Counted from the stretch's first letter, positions 50,511 to 62,830 are shown. The stretch is 64,000 nt of DNA from Dillenia suffruticosa (GCA_033439265.1 JAVTVX010000035.1:21106001-21170000), one strand, 5' to 3'. Numbers and translations are program-made. Notes: generated by a model not told the origin, from the sequence alone.

Positions 50511-53500
50511 TTAAAATGAGGTTAAATTATGATAATACAAGAAAGTGAGCTTCCCATCGATTTTAGAGACTAACTGATGAGGAGTGAATCCGAGGGAACT
50601 ATCTTCAAATCTTGCCATGCAGATGTCTATTATTTTCCTTGACATCTGGTCCTCCGTATAAAATGGTTGCTCTACAAGTTCATCAAGACTCATCCACTGA
50701 AAAATAATAATAAATAAAAGAGACTTGTTTCAAGCACTCTGCCAAAGAAAATAATAATAAAAAAATTCTTTAAAGGCTCTTGGCTGGCTCGCCAATGTTG
50801 ACTTAATTTTATTTTAGGTGATTTTTAAAAACATATATATATTTTTTTGTCTATAACAATGATAAATAAGAGAAAATATATGTATATATACAATATTTTT
50901 TTTAATGAAAACGTGTCGTAATCATTGTAGAAATAATGTTGACAGCTTGAATTTTGTAATGGGAAAAATGTTGGCAATTCAAAAATAAACCTTAATACTC
51001 AGCAGCTTAGAATTTTATCTGGTAATAAACTTTTTTTTTTAATGATTTTACAATATCAGAAATTAGATTGAAGGTTGTTCAGTTAATCGAGAGGCTAAGT
51101 ATACCTTGGCAGCTTGAATCTCCTTCTCATCTATGGTGATCTCAAAAGACAGCGGCTTAAGCATGCAAACAAAGAGCAAGTCTGACTTCTCAAAAGCGAC
51201 AAGGTGGACATGTCTGACTCAAGCCCAAAGCAAACATCAAAAAACAAACCAGTGAGTAAATAAGGCTGTAAAAGAATTTTTGTATGTTAGAAATTAGAAT
51301 GACGTATTAAATTAAATAATTACCTAAAAGCAACCATTTCCAAAAATGATGTGCTTATCTGCAGAGGAAATTACATGCAAGTGTGACCTGAAAGGAGTTG
51401 GTAACAAAAAACAAGAGGAAACGATGAAAGAGACGGATTTGTTCTTACCCCAGTCTCTTCCTTCACCTCTCTTACAGCCCCAGAAAATATTTCTTCAGAC
51501 TGAGAAGAACAATCCCAAAAACAAAGAAATTTAACTTTTTGTCCCATGACATGACTATTAGTTAGAAGAACCTAAATCACTAAATTCTTTCCCCCAAACC
51601 TTATACTTGATAAATGACGTTAGAGTATGGTTATAAATTATATCATTTCAATCCTGATTCACTTCAGACCAAAGCATGGCTGGGCTAGTCCCCGAACCAG
51701 TGTTGATTGGTCGGCATTTATTATATTCTGAAAAAATTTGTGTTCGAGCCATGCTTAGACGCTCGGCCAGGCCGGGGCTGTCTTGTGTTAGTTTGGGCTC
51801 GGGGCAGGCCACAGGTAAACTGAAAATTTTCCCTTAATGTCCCTGTAGCGTGGCCCAAACCCAACCAAGCTTAACTCCATGCAAAGATTTAATTTTTGCG
51901 TGTGTATATATATATATATTATAAATCATCCGTATCCGATAGATCTTACTAAATCTGGTAAATGTTACAATTATGCAAGCAAAACATGTATTCATTAGGA
52001 CTACTTTCATTCCGCCTAATCGTTGAGAGTGTGTGTTGTCTAGTTCCAAAAATTTGTGCAACGAATTTGCAGGTTTCTCTATTTCGATTTCTTCCCTTCT
52101 ATGGAAATAAAAACAAAATGGCCAAACTTTGTGGAGGAGCAAAACGGAAGCATGAGCAACAAACTAGAACAAGAGATACCTTGTTAATGTAACCTGTGGG
52201 CAGCTTCCAAACCCCAGCACAACTACAGGGACATTTTTCTTTCACAACTAGCACCTACTCATTGGTTTTGCAGAATTTAGAAGTTGAATAAAAAGTTAGT
52301 AAAGAAATGACAAAACTATTTTACTAAGAAGTTTAGAATTATTAAATAATTAAAAGTAGTGCAAGTGCCTCTCTTTTGTCGTTGACGACAAATCCTGCTA
52401 TGCCAATTTGATGTGAAGGGCTCGCAGGAAGCATGCAAGGCTCCTCTGAAACCCAATGGGTTAACATGACATATCCAGGCTCCGCATGGTGGTAGTCAAA
52501 GCCCTCCTGGAAAACCGAAAGCATAGAAAACGAAGCAATTATCTTTGTACTCAGGTAGATCTCGTCTGAGGAAGAAAACTCGTGATTCTTATTCTTAATT
52601 AAGTCGAGAGGCCTAATTACTCCCGCTGTTGACTGACAGGTTCCTATCTTGTTTTCAAATTTCTATCCACAACATGATCTATCCCGGCTCAATCAGATCA
52701 GTAAGAGTGTGGTGTGGGTACGTAACATCTGTATGGGTGCTGTTTCGGTGACATGGTCAAGCTACTTTTAGTAACAATGGATCAGTGAGGACCAGAATCG
52801 AATGATCATTATAAGTAATATTTAACGGAAGATTAGTGACCAAAAGTTGATTGTCACTAGAAACTATTATAGCAGCTCGTGACCATGATTTTTTTTTTTT
52901 TTTTTTTAAATTTTAGTGGTCGTATCTTTGGCCACCATGTCTTTAGCGGTGGTGGCCGATGTCAATTTTTGGTGACAGCCATGACCCCACTAAAAGTCAT
53001 ATACTTATCCAAGTAAAAATAAAATGTGAAGATGTATTTACTTGGATCGCAATTGGAACTAGATCAGCTTGCTCTAAGTATATCTTGAGCCATACCCCTC
53101 TTTTGCCCTGCAATTATTCAGCGAAGTCTACATCACTAAGTTGGGCTATCTATGGAACACTGCATGAACACGAAGGGATAAAGCTACGAACCTTTGCCTT
53201 CCAGAGTGAGAGTGAAGCCCGAAGTGTGGATGCAAAGGCATTTGCGCTTGAAGGTAAGCAAGTAGAGTCAATAATGACTCCTTCATATTCATCATCCCAA
53301 GCATAAAGGCACTCCCCTGCAGTGCTTGGCGATGATACATTAGGAGACAATACTTGAACTCCAATTTTCTTGGGGCTATACCATCCATGGGCTAGGGGTG
53401 AATTAGTTGACAAACTGAGTTTTGCGGTTGGGATTTTTGTCAACAATGATTTCCATGACAATCCTATATTAAAAGAACAAAAAGGCAAAAACTTTTAATA

Positions 53501-53721
53501 CTCATAAAGCAATAGTCATGAAATGAGATTTAAACATTTGATTATGAGGACGGTTTATTTTATTCTCATTACATAAAAAAAATTAAATTATAAAACATTA
53601 TTTATGTTGGATTATGTAGAGACTCACCATTTGACAAACCATGAAAAATGGAGCCTTTATCCTTTGGGAAATACTTACAAGGAAAACCAGACAATTGGAA
53701 GTCTTTGATAGCTGATGCCAT
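50511..53721 (-). CDS. Nudix hydrolase, NUDT8/NUDT2-like
   Basis: Hydrolyses nucleoside-diphosphate-linked compounds; the exact substrate cannot be told from sequence. Exons in transcript order: 53721-53628, 53463-53192, 53107-53042, 52506-52369, 52254-52180, 51499-51449, 51358-51324, 51213-51105, 50696-50511, giving 341 aa. The Nudix box is complete across exons 5-7 (GYINKSEEIFSGAVREV, then KEETGI), matching G-x5-E-x7-REU-x-EE-x-GU. The N-terminal pre-Nudix domain (GVWLKIYLEQ, EGFDYHHAEPGYVMLTHW) and the C-terminal KSDLLFVCMLKPLSF and KWMSLDELVEQPF are those of plant NUDT2/8/10-type proteins. Exon 1 must use the donor at 53627 (GTGAGT): the nearer GTAAGT at about 53672 would create an in-frame TGA. 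Intron 4 has a GC donor (GAGAG then GCACTT) with a normal AG acceptor. The N-terminus is long enough for a transit peptide, but this is unproven. Confidence 0.9.
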
Positions 53722-54169
53722 TCTCAAACCCCACAACTAGAGTAGGCAAAATTTGATCTTCTATATCTATGTATATAGTACTCCAAATGTGGTTGTAATC
53801 AAATGGACCTGCCAAAAAGAAAGAAGGAATACCATAGGGAATCACATTCCTCTTCCGAGCCAAGTAGTAGGAGAGACAGAAATTGCGCTTCATTTCCTGA
53901 AAATCAATTTCTCCTTCTTCCATATCGCACATTTGTTCACAAAACCACCATCAAGAATCAATTAATCAATCAACACACTCTACATATTGATAAGGAAGCA
54001 ACTAGTGACTTCAATATATTCCTTCACAGGTACTATTCCTTGTGATAATAACAAATGCAATTACCGCTCATATTCCTTTATTGTATCACTTCTAATACCT
54101 AGTTGTATACCCTTTTTTTTTTTTTTTACTTGACCATCGATATTCAAAAAATGGATTAACTTGTTTCGA

Positions 54170-54300
54170 GTAGCTATAAACCCAAATTACGGATTAATTC
54201 TCACGGTATTCATTTTTTCATTTTTAAAATTTGAATTCAAAAATTTTATCAAAAAAGTTTAGTGTTCTGTCGCTAAATGTGAGCATCGTTGGTGTAATTG
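54170..54300 (+). repeat. Dispersed AT-rich repeat, copy
   Basis: Reads GATTAATTCTCACGGTATTC, TTTTTAAAATTTGAATTCAAAA, AAAAAGTTTAGTGTTCTGTC and CGTTGGT, matching the second half of the family order. Confidence 0.45.
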
Positions 54301-54889
54301 TATGCCTTGAAGACACGAGCCTCATTTGATGATTTGTACAAGTGGCAATGAGCTATTGGCTCGGTGGTTTTAGGTGCACAATGCTAGGCCATTTGTAAGC
54401 CATAATCAAGAATTTTCCATGTAAAGATATTCTCTTTCTACTAACATAAAAAGAGAATTTGGGTTGATGTCATAGCGTTATTCTTTATGGATATGTAGTA
54501 ATGTCACATTCATGGGTATACTTGTTCAAATACTCCCCTTTCATAATTCTTTTAATGCTAGAGCTAGTTGTGTGTATACAAAGGAATGTGGGCCTTTTCT
54601 TTCTATCAAAACAAGATAAACAAAGGGTCATGTTTTTCTTGAAAATCCTTTTAAAAGAAAATACTCAAGCTGATATTTGTACATAATTTTATACTTAAAT
54701 GAGAATTTTAGGTTATAATCTTATGAGGCTTGATCAAATCATGATTTATAAAAAAAGGGATTAAAATAGAATTTGAATTTTGAATGATATAACATTTTAT
54801 TGTAATATATGAATCAAATGCCCCCAAGAGTAAATTTTAACCAAGTATGCATATTGATTTTTGTTTTTTACGTATTTATCCGCTGTTAT

Positions 54890-55040
54890 TTGGAAATCTG
54901 ATTAATCTGATTCGAGTATATGAGAATCTAATTTAGGGGATTGAGTCTTTTAGTATCTATTTTTTTATTTTTAAATTTTAACTTGAGATTTTAATTAAAA
55001 AATTTAATATTTTAACACTGAATCCATAAATCGTCGGTAT
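54890..55040 (+). repeat. Dispersed AT-rich repeat, best-preserved copy
   Basis: Contains CTGATTCGAGTATATGAG, AATTTAGGGGATTGAGTC, TTTTTAAATTTTAACTTGAG, TTAATTAAAAAATTTAATATT and TCCATAAATCGTCGGT. It serves as the reference for the other copies. Confidence 0.55.
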
Positions 55041-55558
55041 ATTCCTATCTATAATCCTGTGGTGATAGTTTTAACCAATTGTATACCTTTCTCGGCCTCC
55101 AGGTAGGATAAGTTTTAACTAATCGTCTGCTTTGAATTGAGAAACCAATGTCAAGCCCAAGTTGATTGGGGCCGCCATTGAGACCTTAGCATTCTCAAAT
55201 TGTCATAGAGGCATCCGAAGGCGATTCAGTTTAGGCCCAAAGTTATGATTTCTAGCCCATTTTTAACTCCATGCCCATTACACCTCCAAACGCAAATTCT
55301 GGCCAATGGACCGTCAAGTAATCTGACGGTCAAGATTGGAATCAACGAAATCCCAAACCGTTGAGATCTTCGCAAGTGTAAGGAAAGGCCCAGATCAGAT
55401 CACGGCCTACAATCAGAACGCCACACGCGTGACTAATCATTCCTCCTCTCTCACTCTCTCTCTCTCTCTCTCTTCGGTTCATCAAAAGGACACCATTTCA
55501 GGTTCACAATCTCCCTCAAAATTGGAAGTTGCTGGAATTGATTGAGTGACGCTCCATC

Positions 55559-58500
55559 ATGTATAGATCTGCAGCTTCGAGACTAGGAGCTCTGAAGGTC
55601 AGTACTCAATTCCATGATCACAAATTTCAAACCCCATCTTCAATCTCTTTCGTTCGATGATCTTGATTTCTGTTTATACGTTTCATTTTCCTGATCACTT
55701 CTTCTTTAATTCGGTTGGTTGTGAGAGAGAGAGAGAGAGAGCGAGCATATGCGTGTGCGCTTTTTGTTGATTTAAATGTGGTTTGCTTGTGTTAGACATG
55801 TGAAGAGTAATTCTTAAACAGTGAATAATGCATTGTAATTGCTTGTTTCTTGGTGACTCTGTTATTCAAACCTTGATCAGTTTTGTAGTCACTTGAGAGA
55901 GAGAGAGAGAGAGTTTGCGGTTGTGATTATTTCCATCTTGATTGTTTTGTACTACTGAATCCTATACTTGAAGAATTTGTGAATCTCGATATGCAATTTC
56001 TTTGTAGAGTGGCTTTGCATTGTGATTTGAGATGAACGTATGTTGTAACTGTTTTGAGCAGAGCAGTGGAGGCAATAAAGCTTTGTTAAGGTTCGCGAGT
56101 TCTAGTTCCGTAGCCACCAGGACAGCCTCCTTTGGTGGTATATTCAGCTGGTTTAAAGATGAGGCCAGTACTCCACCTCTTGACTTTCCTCTTCCGGGGG
56201 TGAGTCTCCCACCTTCGCTACCTGACAAGGTTGAGCCCGGTAAGACCAAGATAACGACGCTCCCAAATGGGCTTCGAATAGCCTCTGAAACATCACCGGT
56301 ATGCATTGCCCTTGCGCTTTTGGATTGCTATAGGTTGAGTGGAATTTAGCCAGTAAGTGGATTAATGTATTTTAATTTGATTGATGTTGTTGGGCAGAGT
56401 GCTGTAGCCTCGGTAGGTTTATATCTTGACTGTGGTTCAGTCTATGAGACGCCAGAGACATCTGGAGCCATAAATTTGCTGGAACGCATGGCTTTCAAGA
56501 GCACAATAAACAGGAGCCACTTGCGTCTTGTGCGTGAAGTGGAGGCAATTGGGGGCAATGTGATGGTAGGAGTTTCTCGGGAGCAGATTGGGTACAGTGT
56601 TGATGGTTTGAAGACTTATCTTCCTGAAATGGTTGAGGTGCTTGTTGACTCTGTCAGGAACCCTGCTTTCCTGGATTGGGAGGTTAAAGAACAGGTAAGG
56701 ATTATCGCCTTCCACAATCCAAGAATTGGATGCGTGGTGATGAGTTTGTTCAGCACAAACATCAAGACATAGAAAACCTAATCCAAGGTTTTAAGAGAGA
56801 AACATTAAGTTTAAATCAAAATAATAATCTAAGTATTACAATGATAGCAAAGGGTTTAAATTACATCAGTCCTAACAACCCAAAAAGGAAATAACATAAT
56901 AATTATTAAAAAAACAGGATAAATAAAGGGGAAATTTCCAGATGCCTTGGCAGCCTGCGGCCTGCACCCTGCACCCTGGCATGGCTGCATGCATGCGCGG
57001 ACCTAAAGGGCCTAGCCCTTTTGGCCAGGTGCTCTTGCTTTCTCCGCAGTTGGTCTTTCTGACTCCCTTCCGGCAAGCTGTTCGCCTTTCCAACTGGTCC
57101 AAGAACTTGTTGGCTTGCTGTTTTATGTCACAGAAGATCCTGAATGTGTGTTCTATTATCATTTACGTTTTTTGGCCAGCCTTTAAGGCATTCTTCATTC
57201 AGTTTAAAATTCAAACAGTTGTGCAATATCTACTAGAGTATTCTTGCACTACTATCTTTTGTTTGATGATCATTGAGATAAGAACATCGGGGAACTTGAA
57301 TAGAATTCGTGTTTAGTTAATGGAATGAATGGATGCAGTTTTTGGTGTAGCATTGGGAAAAGGCTGAATTAATTTGTTCGTTCAGTTGAGTAGCATGTTG
57401 AAGGAGGTGTTTCTTCATTTCATTTGATTTAACTGAGGAGATGTTTCAATTTCTATCGTGTCTGTTCTTCAGGAAATATGTAATAGAACTTTGGATTATT
57501 TGTTACTTTAGCATAGGGAACTATTGATGACAGATCAATAAAATAGGTATTATGAGCCAGCATTTGGGAGTGTAACTAGTTAGATTGTAAAATTGTCTTT
57601 GATCAAAAAGGTAGTAAATTTCTCACCTATCTGATGCCTTTGATTTAGAGAAAAAATGAATTTCCCTGTTGAGGGCTTTAGATGAGTTCTATGGGGATCA
57701 AGGCTCAAAAATTCCCTTGGCTTTACCCTTTTTTGCTTGTCACATCTAGATGGATTTATCATTTGCTGATGTTTAGTTGGTGGCTGAAGGTATTAATTTG
57801 TATTAAAAAAAGAAAGCCAAGAAAAGAACTTCCTCATTGGTGCTCTCTTTGAAAACATCTTTTTCCCTAGATAAATGTTATTTGTTTCTGATGATGTCCT
57901 GGTCTGTATCATGCATAATTACTCTCCTTTGCTAGTAATCTTGCTTGGTATGTACATAGTTGAAAAGAACAGAGTTCCTACTCCCTTTTCTAGCAACACT
58001 TATGGCCTCCTTTCAAAATCCATCAATGTTGTTAGTTCATGCTAAACTCATTGATCATTTCACAGTTGGGGAAATTGAAAGCTGAGCTTGCAGAAGTTTC
58101 CAACAACCCCCAGAGTTTGCTTGTGGAGGTAATTCATTCTGCTGGTTTTTGCGGTGCATTAGCAAACCCTCTCATCGCTTCTGAATCTGCAATCAATGGA
58201 TTAAATAGTGACATTTTGGAGAAATTTGTTGCTGTAAGTGATTGCTACTATGTGAAAGTATTGCACTAGTTTGCAGCTTGTATAGGTTACTGCCTTCTAA
58301 ACTTTTATGACTTAAAATGGTTCCTTTTTGTGGAAAATTTTAGGAAAATTATACCGCTCCACGCATGGTACTTGCTGCTTCAGGTGTTGAACATGAGGAG
58401 CTGGTAAAAATTGCAGAGCCACTTTTATCTGACCTACATAGCACTTCTCGCCCTGAGGAACCAAAATCTGTTTATGTTGGGGGCGAATACCGTTTCCAAG

Positions 58501-59925
58501 GTGATGCTGGGGTATGTCTAATGGATTTTCCAGGAGTATTCTTCTGTTTTATTCTGTATGACACTTGTAAGCATTGATTGTCATGTATTGAAGGCCACCT
58601 CATTTGAGCAGAAAACACATATTGCTCTGGCCTTTGAACTTCCTGGTGGCTGGCACAAGGAGAAGGATGCAGTGACTTTGGCTGTTCTACAGGTATCCTA
58701 CCCTCTTGATATTGGTCTCACTGACCTTCTAACAGTTATTGTTGAGATTTAAGTTTGGCAGCTATGACAAACTGGATTTTCTGTAGATGCTAATGGGAGG
58801 TGGAGGATCTTTCTCAGCTGGAGGTCCTGGAAAGGGCATGTATTCTCGCTTATGTAAGTTGGCAAGCTTATACTTTTGGGCCTAATGGAAAATTACTAGA
58901 CATTGATATTGATGTTTTCTTAAGCTCGCAATAGTTCCTTTAAAGTGGTATCTAATTCTTGTTGTGCCACAAAATGTCTAACTTTTAGGTCCCTGAGTAG
59001 AACTCAATCTAAGTACCTGCAATAATTCTGCCCCTTTTGCTTTAAAGAGACCATTGCATGCATGCACAGTTACAAATCTATCTCAATTTCTTCCTGGATT
59101 TCTAATTGAACTTTTTCACCAATTTGTTGACCAGATCTTAATGTCTTGAATCAATTCCCAGAAATTCAGTCATTTTCAGCATTTAACAGCACGTATAACA
59201 ACACTAGTATATTTGGTGTTCAAGCTACTACGGTAAGCCAACTGCATGGCCCCTTTTTTTTTGGTTATACAGAGATTCGAACTTGGGATCACCAGGTTGG
59301 GGGAGGAGATTGTGACCACCAGACTGTCCCCTTGGGGACACCTGCATGGCCCTTCAACCCTTTTACCTGGTCTTATTTTACAAGAACTGGGATTGTGCTA
59401 CGGCTTAAAATTATGATGTGTTCATTTCATTCAACTCATATGCTGGTTACATTCATGGGAACAGCAATCTGAATGCATTTATTTTGATAATCATCCTCTT
59501 TGTCTGATCTCTTGATATTGTTGTGCATTAAATATTGCCAATTCCAACTGAGCATTTCCGTTTTAGGCCCTGGGTTATGCATCAAAGGCTATCGATATAG
59601 CTGCTAAAGAACTGTCTGCCGTTGCAACACCTGGTCAAGGTTTATTACTTCACTTTTCACATTAGTTCCTGGTGGATGCATCTCAAAGTCCTGTTATAGA
59701 GTTGCTAACTGTTGCCTGTTGCAGTTGATGAGGTACAGCTAAAGCGAGCTAAAGAGTCAACTAAATCTGCTATTCTAATGAACTTGGAATCCCGAGTATG
59801 TTATCTTTACTTTAGATTTTTGGGTGCATGTGCTTTTCCATTCGGCAAAATATCTCACATTTCTATGCCTTGCAGGTGGTTGTATCAGAAGATATAGGTA
59901 GACAAGTGTTGACACATGGAGAGAG
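55559..59925 (+). CDS. Mitochondrial-processing peptidase subunit alpha (last exon not in window)
   Basis: Glycine-rich-loop subunit of the peptidase that removes mitochondrial presequences; in plants it is part of the cytochrome bc1 complex. Exons: 55559-55597, 56062-56298, 56398-56694, 58066-58233, 58344-58511, 58612-58692, 58787-58853, 59135-59232, 59567-59639, 59725-59795, 59876-59925, giving 449 residues plus a split Arg codon. The family usually has about 500, so roughly 50 C-terminal residues are missing. The N-terminus MYRSAASRLGALKSS is an Arg/Ser-rich amphipathic presequence. The zinc motif of the beta subunit (HxxEH) is degenerate here (N118-L-L-E121-R122 in INLLERMAFKST), as expected for alpha. 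The substrate loop GGGGSFSAGGPGKGMYSR lies at about 334-351. The exon-6 acceptor was chosen at 58611 so that GDAG joins KTHIALAFELPGGW; an earlier AG at 58593 would add six residues in frame. Confidence 0.92.
56760..57310. other. Intronic insertion-like block with GC-rich core
   Basis: Inside MPP alpha intron 3. An AT-rich stretch is followed by a markedly GC-rich core (about 56940-57130, for example GCAGCCTGCGGCCTGCACC), very unlike the neighbouring intron. A minus-strand frame over it (57162-56872) contains WPKGLGPLGPRMHAAMPG but no known domain. It is probably a piece of a transposable element; the class is unknown. Confidence 0.4.
59255..59342 (-). mobile_element. tRNA-derived SINE remnant in MPP alpha intron 8
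   Basis: The reverse complement reads GGGACAGTCTGGTGGTCACA (A-box-like), then GGTGATCCCAAGTTCGAATC (B-box-like, compare GGTTCGAATCC), then TCTGTATAACC and an A run. That order, A box, B box and A tail over about 85 bp, is that of a tRNA-derived SINE. Confidence 0.6.
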
Positions 59926-60849
59926 GTATGAACTGGAATTTTTTGTATTGTTCCATCATCAAGTCATAATCCTCACAAAACCTTTCTATTTATTTATCAG
60001 TGGCCTATTGGGAGTTGGCTGTATCTTGTAGCTAATTCTGCAAGAATGATATTCTTTCTCATTTTTTGCTTTTGGATTTTGCAGTTAGGATTAGTCTAGT
60101 AAAAGATGAGACAGAAAATGAGTGGCAATTTCATTTTAAGGTTCATCTTCTGCAAAAATTAGATTTTGAATATGTAAATTAAGTTTATCAATTAAGGTGA
60201 ATCTTGTCACAGGATGCTTTGCAAGGAAATCCTCTCTTCCTTTGCTAGAGTTTTTCCCTCTCAGACCCTATGATTGCAGTCAGTAAACATGTTCCCTAAC
60301 AAGTTTCCTACCACCGATCTTTTAGGAGTATTAGACTTGCTTCTTATTCATTGTACCCCCCTTTAAATAAGGGAAAATAGGTTTCACAATAGAATAGGTT
60401 TTCTATTAAAACACAAACTCTTGAAATTATTCCTAAAATTAAGAATAGCAAAAATAAGAAAATTGCTGTTCTAAAGAGAACTATCAACTTCTAAATATTG
60501 TTTTAAGAGATAACCATCGTCTGCTAAATATTCTCCTAAAATATTTTTTTCCTATGAATTCATCATGCATATCATAAGGATGTTGAGAATTTTCCCCACA
60601 TTAGAGCCATTTGAACCATGAAGGTGTTGGGTTGGGTTAAATTATGGTTTAAGTCTTGCATGTTTGAACTCAAGGAACATGGGATAACCAAAGTTGCATG
60701 TGCCTGCAAAGAAAAAATATGGTATTTCATACAAGAAGGTCCAAGTGCAACATGGATACTGCTCTGATTGTAATTAAATGTGATTCAAACCTCTTTTCCA
60801 ATTTTAACAAACTGATATAGCGGAAAAGTTTAGGGCAATTAGATCTCCA

Positions 60850-62230
60850 CATTTAGGGGTGGAATAGGGTGATTATGGTTGGAACAATAATAAATAAATA
60901 GGTTTAAAGAAAATATTGAAATAAAATTCTAAATTAAAAGAGAAAATACCAAGCCCTTATTCTATATTAATAACTTTCTAATTAGTTAATAGAATAAAAA
61001 TAAAACAAAAAAATAGAAAGTTCCTAAATGAAAATGTAAATAAGGAAGGAAAACTAATAAAAAGCAAAAGAGGGGAAACCTTCTAATTCCTTAAATGCTC
61101 ATGCATTATTCTTTCGTGGTTGGAGATGACTTATCGTCGCGGTGGGACTTATCTTCATTTTCAAGGTATGGTTGGAGCTCTAGTCAATTTCTTCGCTATA
61201 GTTGTTCACCTCATTGGTACGCTTCTTACCTGAAACCTTACTTTGAAGTTGGTAATATGACAACCCAAACCCAATTTCAATAAACTTGGTTTTGTACTAA
61301 TAAAATATATTTCTTGCCATGATTGCTGAAAAGATGGCCTTCGAAACTTGTGTCCTCCATGTTTGATGTGGTCAGAAATTTTCATGAGCCTTCTAGTTTT
61401 CTGTTCAACTGGTGGCATTTCCAATGCACATGTTAACCAACCTATATCAGGTTCATTGACTGGGGGTGTTCAAATATGATAAAGTGACAAGAGCCTTCCC
61501 TTGATCACCATAGGTGATCTCTTCCTGCTCACCTTCATCCTCATCATAGATGTAGTAGTTGAACGCTGGTTCATTTACAACTTCCGCAAGAGATGAGAGG
61601 GAGAGATGATCTCCAAAAGTGATTTCAACTTCTTGCTTACCCTCATACACATCATTCTCATCAAAAACTGGTTCCAACTCTTCATAAAAACTCCCACCAT
61701 TCAGATCAAGAACATGTAGTAATGTTCTTCCGATCCACTTTGTGCACTTGATTTGCAGGTCCAACTTTGGTTCATGTTCTCGACTTCCTCTTCAATCTCA
61801 AGATCTTGTATCTCAAGTTTGTAGTCTCCTGAAATTTCTATTCAGGTTTCCATGGGTTCTTAGCATTGCAAGGCTGGAACCTAGTTCGGATCAATTTCCT
61901 AAAAACGAAAATTGAATCTGGAATAAAAAAATTTGTTCCAATAGTTAGGGCTAGAATAGGGTTATTGTGGTTGAAAGAATAACAAATATTTAGATTTAAT
62001 AATAACATTGAAGTAAATTTCTGAACTGAGAGAGAAAAAAAAAATATTATCATAAATTGACTACTATTGTCCTTTTGATTCAAGTTAGGACAAATGACCA
62101 AACAATTTTTAATTTCTTAAAACTTCGTAATTAGTTTAATGGAATAGAAACAAAAATAAAAATATAGAAACTTCCTAGAAAGAGACCTAAATAAAGAAAG
62201 AAACTAATAAAAAAATAGAAACTTATTCTG
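60850..62230. repeat. Diverged direct repeats in the last MPP alpha intron
   Basis: Two segments, about 60855-61090 and 61945-62230, share GGAATAGGGT(G/T)AT, a GATTATGGTTG/TATTGTGGTTG block, TAATTAGTT(T)AAT(A/G)GAATA, AAAATAGAAA/ATATAGAAAC, CTTCCTAGA-type and AACTAATAAAAA motifs in the same order about 1.1 kb apart. Between them a minus-strand open frame (61764-61453) reads an acidic, low-complexity protein (EPVFDENDVYEG, DEDEGEQEEITYG). This might be a decayed LTR-type element; no reverse transcriptase was seen. Confidence 0.4.
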
Positions 62231-62762
62231 CATCACCAAACATGTATAAATACCAATAATTTTGTCGAATGGAAAGAAAGAACAACAAAATTTACAGTTG
62301 GTCCAGTGGTGTTGAGGCCCACATAGTGTAACTCCAGAGAAGTGAATGCCCTCCATGTGCTGGACGCATTGTGAATCACACAATATCACGTTCCCTTGTT
62401 GGAGCCTTGCCCTACATAATTGTTTCCAAGTGGTGTTACATTCTGTGTTGGTTGCAGGACTTTGACCCATTTCAGAAACCCTATGTTAATGTACTTAGTG
62501 ATGAATGTACAATTGTTGCTCCTATAATTGAGGAATAGATGCTCCTTTTTCTATGATACAAGAAGCATTTTGTTGATGAAGGATGCATAATTATCATTCT
62601 TTAAACTTGTGGAAATACTGGAATGAAAATGCATGTCGTCCCAAACGATGGTCTCTATTGCTGCCTCTATAGCATGCCTCTTCATCTGGTTTGTCCAATT
62701 TTTGTGGAAACATATATGAATACATGCACGCATTTCATAGACACACACAAAATGTATATAAT

Positions 62763-62830
62763 ATGCTGGGATGTCAAGTGGTTAGGGGACTGTTACTGTT
62801 GTGATCGAGATTCAATCATTTTAGGACATC
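62763..62830 (+). mobile_element. Possible SINE head in the last MPP alpha intron
   Basis: GGGATGTCAAGTGGTTAGGG resembles a Pol III A box (TGGCNNAGTGGTTAGG). GATCGAGATTCAATCATTTT, about 30 bp later, resembles a B box. Short and without a clear tail. Confidence 0.4.

Larger units (their letters stand above)
53722..55558. other. Divergent promoter region, Nudix (-) and MPP alpha (+)
   Basis: 1.8 kb between two outward-facing start codons. Contains two copies of the dispersed AT-rich repeat (about 54170-54300 and 54890-55040), a T(17) run near 54112 and a CT microsatellite at about 55453-55472 in the MPP alpha leader. No additional gene recognised; the open frames at 53675-54045 are not supported. 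Confidence 0.55.

Noticed and set aside
52840-52990. Possible MITE in Nudix intron 3 (GTGACCAAAAGTTGA against the reverse of TCAATTTTTGGTGAC)
   Set aside because: The two arms pair over only about 15 bp with mismatches and no target duplication. Too weak to call.
53675-53932. 85-codon minus-strand frame as an alternative Nudix N-terminus
   Set aside because: Joining it to exon 2 puts the Nudix protein out of frame. The frame from 53721 to the donor at 53627 joins correctly.
56942-57316. 124-codon plus-strand frame in MPP alpha intron 3
   Set aside because: Arises from the GC-rich block, has no family similarity, and lies wholly in an intron.
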